From: Rhodoferax sp.
GTDB taxonomy: Bacteria > Pseudomonadota > Gammaproteobacteria > Burkholderiales > Burkholderiaceae_C
Assembly (NCBI RefSeq): GCF_028689295.1
Contig: NZ_JAQTWL010000013.1
Span: forward strand, 1-64,000
DNA: 64,000 nucleotides
Direction: 5' to 3'
This document shows, piece after piece, positions 61,864-64,000 of the stretch. The first letter of the stretch is position 1, and each line of letters starts with the position of its first letter. The notes below the pieces were generated by a model that made no database searches, had not been told where the DNA came from, and saw nothing but the letters and a program-made list of their open reading frames with translations. The position numbers and the translations under genes are program-made.

Positions 61864-61961
61864 ACATAAAAATGGACTTCAAAGAAGGCGTGACTCAGAG
61901 TCAGCTAGATGCCAAATAAAAGGCCGACCTATCCAGACAAATTTTAGTCTTTTTAGTCTAG

Positions 61962-61982
61962 TCCGTCGAGACGGTCTATAAT
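61962..61982 (+). promoter_or_regulatory. Variant TetR operator and -10 box, SDR gene
   Basis: TCCGTCGAGACGGT (61962-61975) is a palindromic variant of the regulon operator, directly followed by a perfect TATAAT (61977-61982). It is placed to control the SDR gene at 62099. Confidence 0.6.
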
Positions 61983-62098
61983 AATCTGTGTTTAGAGACT
62001 ACTCTCTTTGACTCCACGTCTATCGCCAGGGTTTCCACCGTAAGCCAGCATGAGAGTGCATTAATCCAGAGCCCCACTAGTTCAGCGAAAGGACCTCC

Positions 62099-62860
62099 AT
62101 GTATGCTCCAGATTTCAGTCTAAAAGGAAAGATCGCTCTAGTGACCGGTGCCAGCCGGGGCATCGGTGAGGCAATCGCCACGGCGTTCGCGCTGCAGGGA
62201 GCTCAATGCATTCTCACAGGCCGGAAAATCGTAGGGCTCAACGAAGTAGTCGCCAAGATCAATTCAATTGGCGGCCGAGCAGAAGCGATAGCGTGCCATG
62301 CTGGAGATCTCGATCAAATTAGGCACTTGGTACGGGAAGTTCAGGAGCGCTTCGGTCGAATCGACATCCTGGTAAATAACGCCGCTACCAACCCGTATTC
62401 TGGTCCGACGATGCTAGATGCGACAGAGGCAGCATGGGACAAAACCTTCGACGTCAATGTGAAAGGTGTCTTCTTTTTGACTCAGCTTGTGGTGCCATTG
62501 ATGACCAAAGGCGGATCCATCATCAATACTGCTTCTATAGATGGCGTTCGCCCCGGCGTAGGTCGAGGAATCTATTCAATGACCAAGGCGGCGGTGATTT
62601 CCATGACAAAGGCCTTCGCCAAAGAATTGGCGGATCGCAATATCCGCGTCAACGCTATTTTGCCGGGACTGGTAGATACGAGCATGTCCAGGGTTTTGAT
62701 GGAAGACCCGGCGATTTACGAGAAAGTTATCCATGACGTGCCTATGCACCGACACGCAAAACCCGAGGAACTATCCGGAGCCGCGCTGTACCTGGCGTCT
62801 GCCGCGAGTTCCTACACGACCGGCGCCATCCTCACCGTCGATGGCGGTGCGTTGGCCTGA
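62099..62860 (+). CDS. Short-chain dehydrogenase/reductase
   Basis: This 253-residue NAD(P)-dependent oxidoreductase has a cofactor loop TGASRGIG (16-23), NNAAT (93-97), and the catalytic tetrad Asn120, Ser146, Tyr159 and Lys163 (GIYSMTKA). The ending GAILTVDGGALA is classical. It would act on a hydroxy- or ketoacyl intermediate. It has its own operator-like site and is divergent from the racemase operon. It may be the intact counterpart of the SDR stub at 15.5 kb. Confidence 0.94.
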   Translation: MYAPDFSLKGKIALVTGASRGIGEAIATAFALQGAQCILTGRKIVGLNEVVAKINSIGGRAEAIACHAGDLDQIRHLVREVQERFGRIDILVNNAATNPYSGPTMLDATEAAWDKTFDVNVKGVFFLTQLVVPLMTKGGSIINTASIDGVRPGVGRGIYSMTKAAVISMTKAFAKELADRNIRVNAILPGLVDTSMSRVLMEDPAIYEKVIHDVPMHRHAKPEELSGAALYLASAASSYTTGAILTVDGGALA

Positions 62861-63109
62861 GCGAACCCAAAACGACTGAGAAAAATCAATAGAATATCCC
62901 TTGAAATATGAACGAACGATGGCGAAGAAGCTCATTTACACACTTTTAATTTAGGGGGCTATTCCATAGAACGTGGCCGCTGCTGACGCGGTTGATCCCA
63001 CATACTGCGCAGTCCAGATGCCTCATACGAACCATGAGCATGATTTCTATGCCCGCAATGGCGGACCCGACGACAAGTATCGTCACACCGTTCAATTAAT
63101 TGATCGTCA

Positions 63110-63901
63110 TTAGAAAATCCAGTTGGCAGGCCGTTTACCTAGAAAAGCAGAAAAACCCTCACGCGCCTCGTCAGTGCCGCGCACGCGGCATATGGTTTGT
63201 GCAGTTAGCTCCCGAACTTCTGGTGTGACTGCTCCCACGGCTAGCTGAGCATACAGGGCCTTGATTTCGGACTGCGCTGCGGGGCCGCCGATCAGCAGTT
63301 CCCTGATGGTGGCGTCGATGGCCACATCGAGTTGGTCCAGAGTTACCACCTGTTGCACCAGTCCGATTGTCAGCGCCTCAACGGCGGATATCCGGGTAGT
63401 CGTCAGCGCGAGGCGCTTGGACTGGCGTTTTCCGATCGCGTTGGTCAAGTAAGGGCCAATGACCGCTGGCGGGATACCAAACCTGGCCTCGCTAACCGCA
63501 AAACTGGCGTTGTCTGACGCAATCGCAATGTCGCAGACGCAGGCCAAGCCGACACCGCCACCCAGCGCGGCTCCTTGCACTCGCGCAAGCGTCGGCTTTG
63601 GACAGGTGTCTATGCGAGAGAGCATGGATGCAAAGCGACGGGCATCATCTAGATTCCATTCCCGTGAGGCGGTGCTAGCACGCTGCATCCACTTGAGGTC
63701 GGCACCTGCGCTGAAGTTTTTTCCTTCGCCGGCAATTACGATCATGCGAACTGAGGGATCCGCACCCAGTTCGATAAAAACTGCTTCCAGCTCCGCAATC
63801 ATGACCTCGTCGAAGGCATTGAACACGGCTGGGCGCGACATCATCACCTGCGCCACTCCGGTAGAGCGGAGCGAGATTCTCAAGGTTTTCAATTCATTCA
63901 T
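63110..63901 (-). CDS. Enoyl-CoA hydratase, methylglutaconyl-CoA hydratase type
   Basis: This 263-residue crotonase-fold enzyme has GEGKNFSAGADLKWMQRAST, the signature of methylglutaconyl- and isohexenylglutaconyl-CoA hydratases (LiuC/AtuE group), plus GAALGGGVGLACVCDIAIA and SEARFGIPPAVIGPYL with catalytic-side Glu. It supplies the hydration step between the carboxylase and the HMG-CoA-lyase-type enzyme encoded at 33-37.5 kb. ATG 63901 was chosen because the family begins there. Upstream DNA runs off the window. Confidence 0.9.
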   Translation of the reverse strand: MNELKTLRISLRSTGVAQVMMSRPAVFNAFDEVMIAELEAVFIELGADPSVRMIVIAGEGKNFSAGADLKWMQRASTASREWNLDDARRFASMLSRIDTCPKPTLARVQGAALGGGVGLACVCDIAIASDNASFAVSEARFGIPPAVIGPYLTNAIGKRQSKRLALTTTRISAVEALTIGLVQQVVTLDQLDVAIDATIRELLIGGPAAQSEIKALYAQLAVGAVTPEVRELTAQTICRVRGTDEAREGFSAFLGKRPANWIF

Positions 63902-64000
63902 CAATGTTTCCCCAGATGCAAACAGATTGCATATCATCGAAATTCACCGACTGGCGGTTGATACCATTGCCAGCGGCGTAATCCAGTTAGTAAACTTGGC

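Noticed and set aside
62861-63109. Short + strand frame ending QLIDRH before 63110
   Set aside because: Protein-like for ~40 codons but no start, no family and no conserved context visible.
63946-63958. ACCGACTGGCGGT near the right window edge
   Set aside because: Only one arm matches and the spacing is off by one; too weak without more upstream sequence.

Overview
The window looks like chromosomal DNA of a beta-proteobacterium, probably Burkholderiales/Comamonadaceae. That placement is an inference from the GC-rich coding style, the panD-bioA-bioF-bioD-bioB order, an Ala/Lys/Pro-rich histone H1-like protein and the density of acyl-CoA genes. No rRNA or tRNA gene was seen, so it is not proven.

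Region 1 (1-10.3 kb) is accessory. It holds a 1937-residue protein with two tyrosine-recombinase-like catalytic domains in one chain, an AT-rich orphan gene that overlaps it tail to tail, a complete hipBA toxin-antitoxin pair behind a repeat-rich promoter, and a ParB-like protein. Region 2 (10.4-18.9 kb) mixes housekeeping-like genes (histone H1-like protein, alpha/beta hydrolase, hotdog thioesterase, an acyl-CoA dehydrogenase, a DUF35/thiolase pair) with debris: a duplicated hipA scrap joined to an IS3 transposase tail, a 149-bp MITE with CTAG target duplication inside that tail, a frameshifted helix-turn-helix gene, a truncated SDR gene, and IS4 and IS630 remnants.

Region 3 (18.9-25 kb) is a tight, translationally coupled operon: panD, bioA, bioF, bioD, bioB and a cytochrome P450 whose start codon shares a base with the bioB stop. 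The P450 suggests a BioI-like route to the pimeloyl moiety. A LysR regulator follows.

Region 4 (26-64 kb) is a large catabolic island for a CoA-activated, probably methyl-branched carboxylate. It encodes a Liv-type ABC importer, two acyl-CoA synthetases, three further acyl-CoA dehydrogenases (two adjacent and probably heteromeric), five enoyl-CoA hydratases, an alpha-methylacyl-CoA racemase, a biotin-dependent acyl-CoA carboxylase with an HMG-CoA-lyase-type lyase, a FadB-like bifunctional enzyme, a PcaF-type thiolase, a DUF35/SCP2-thiolase pair, ETF-ubiquinone oxidoreductase, two DUF2889 proteins and a TetR regulator. A 14-bp palindrome (ACCGACGCGTCGGT) and close variants recur at the promoters of the carboxylase, livM, livG, acyl-CoA dehydrogenase and racemase units, with degenerate copies at three more. 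This marks a single local TetR-type regulon. The carboxylase, methylglutaconyl-type hydratase and lyase follow the Liu/Atu logic used for leucine and acyclic terpenes. The racemase adds handling of 2-methyl stereocentres. The real substrate is not readable from sequence.

The island is littered with decayed transposases (IS1595, three different IS256-family fragments) and a dehydrogenase stump, so it appears to have been assembled by insertions and then to have eroded between its genes.
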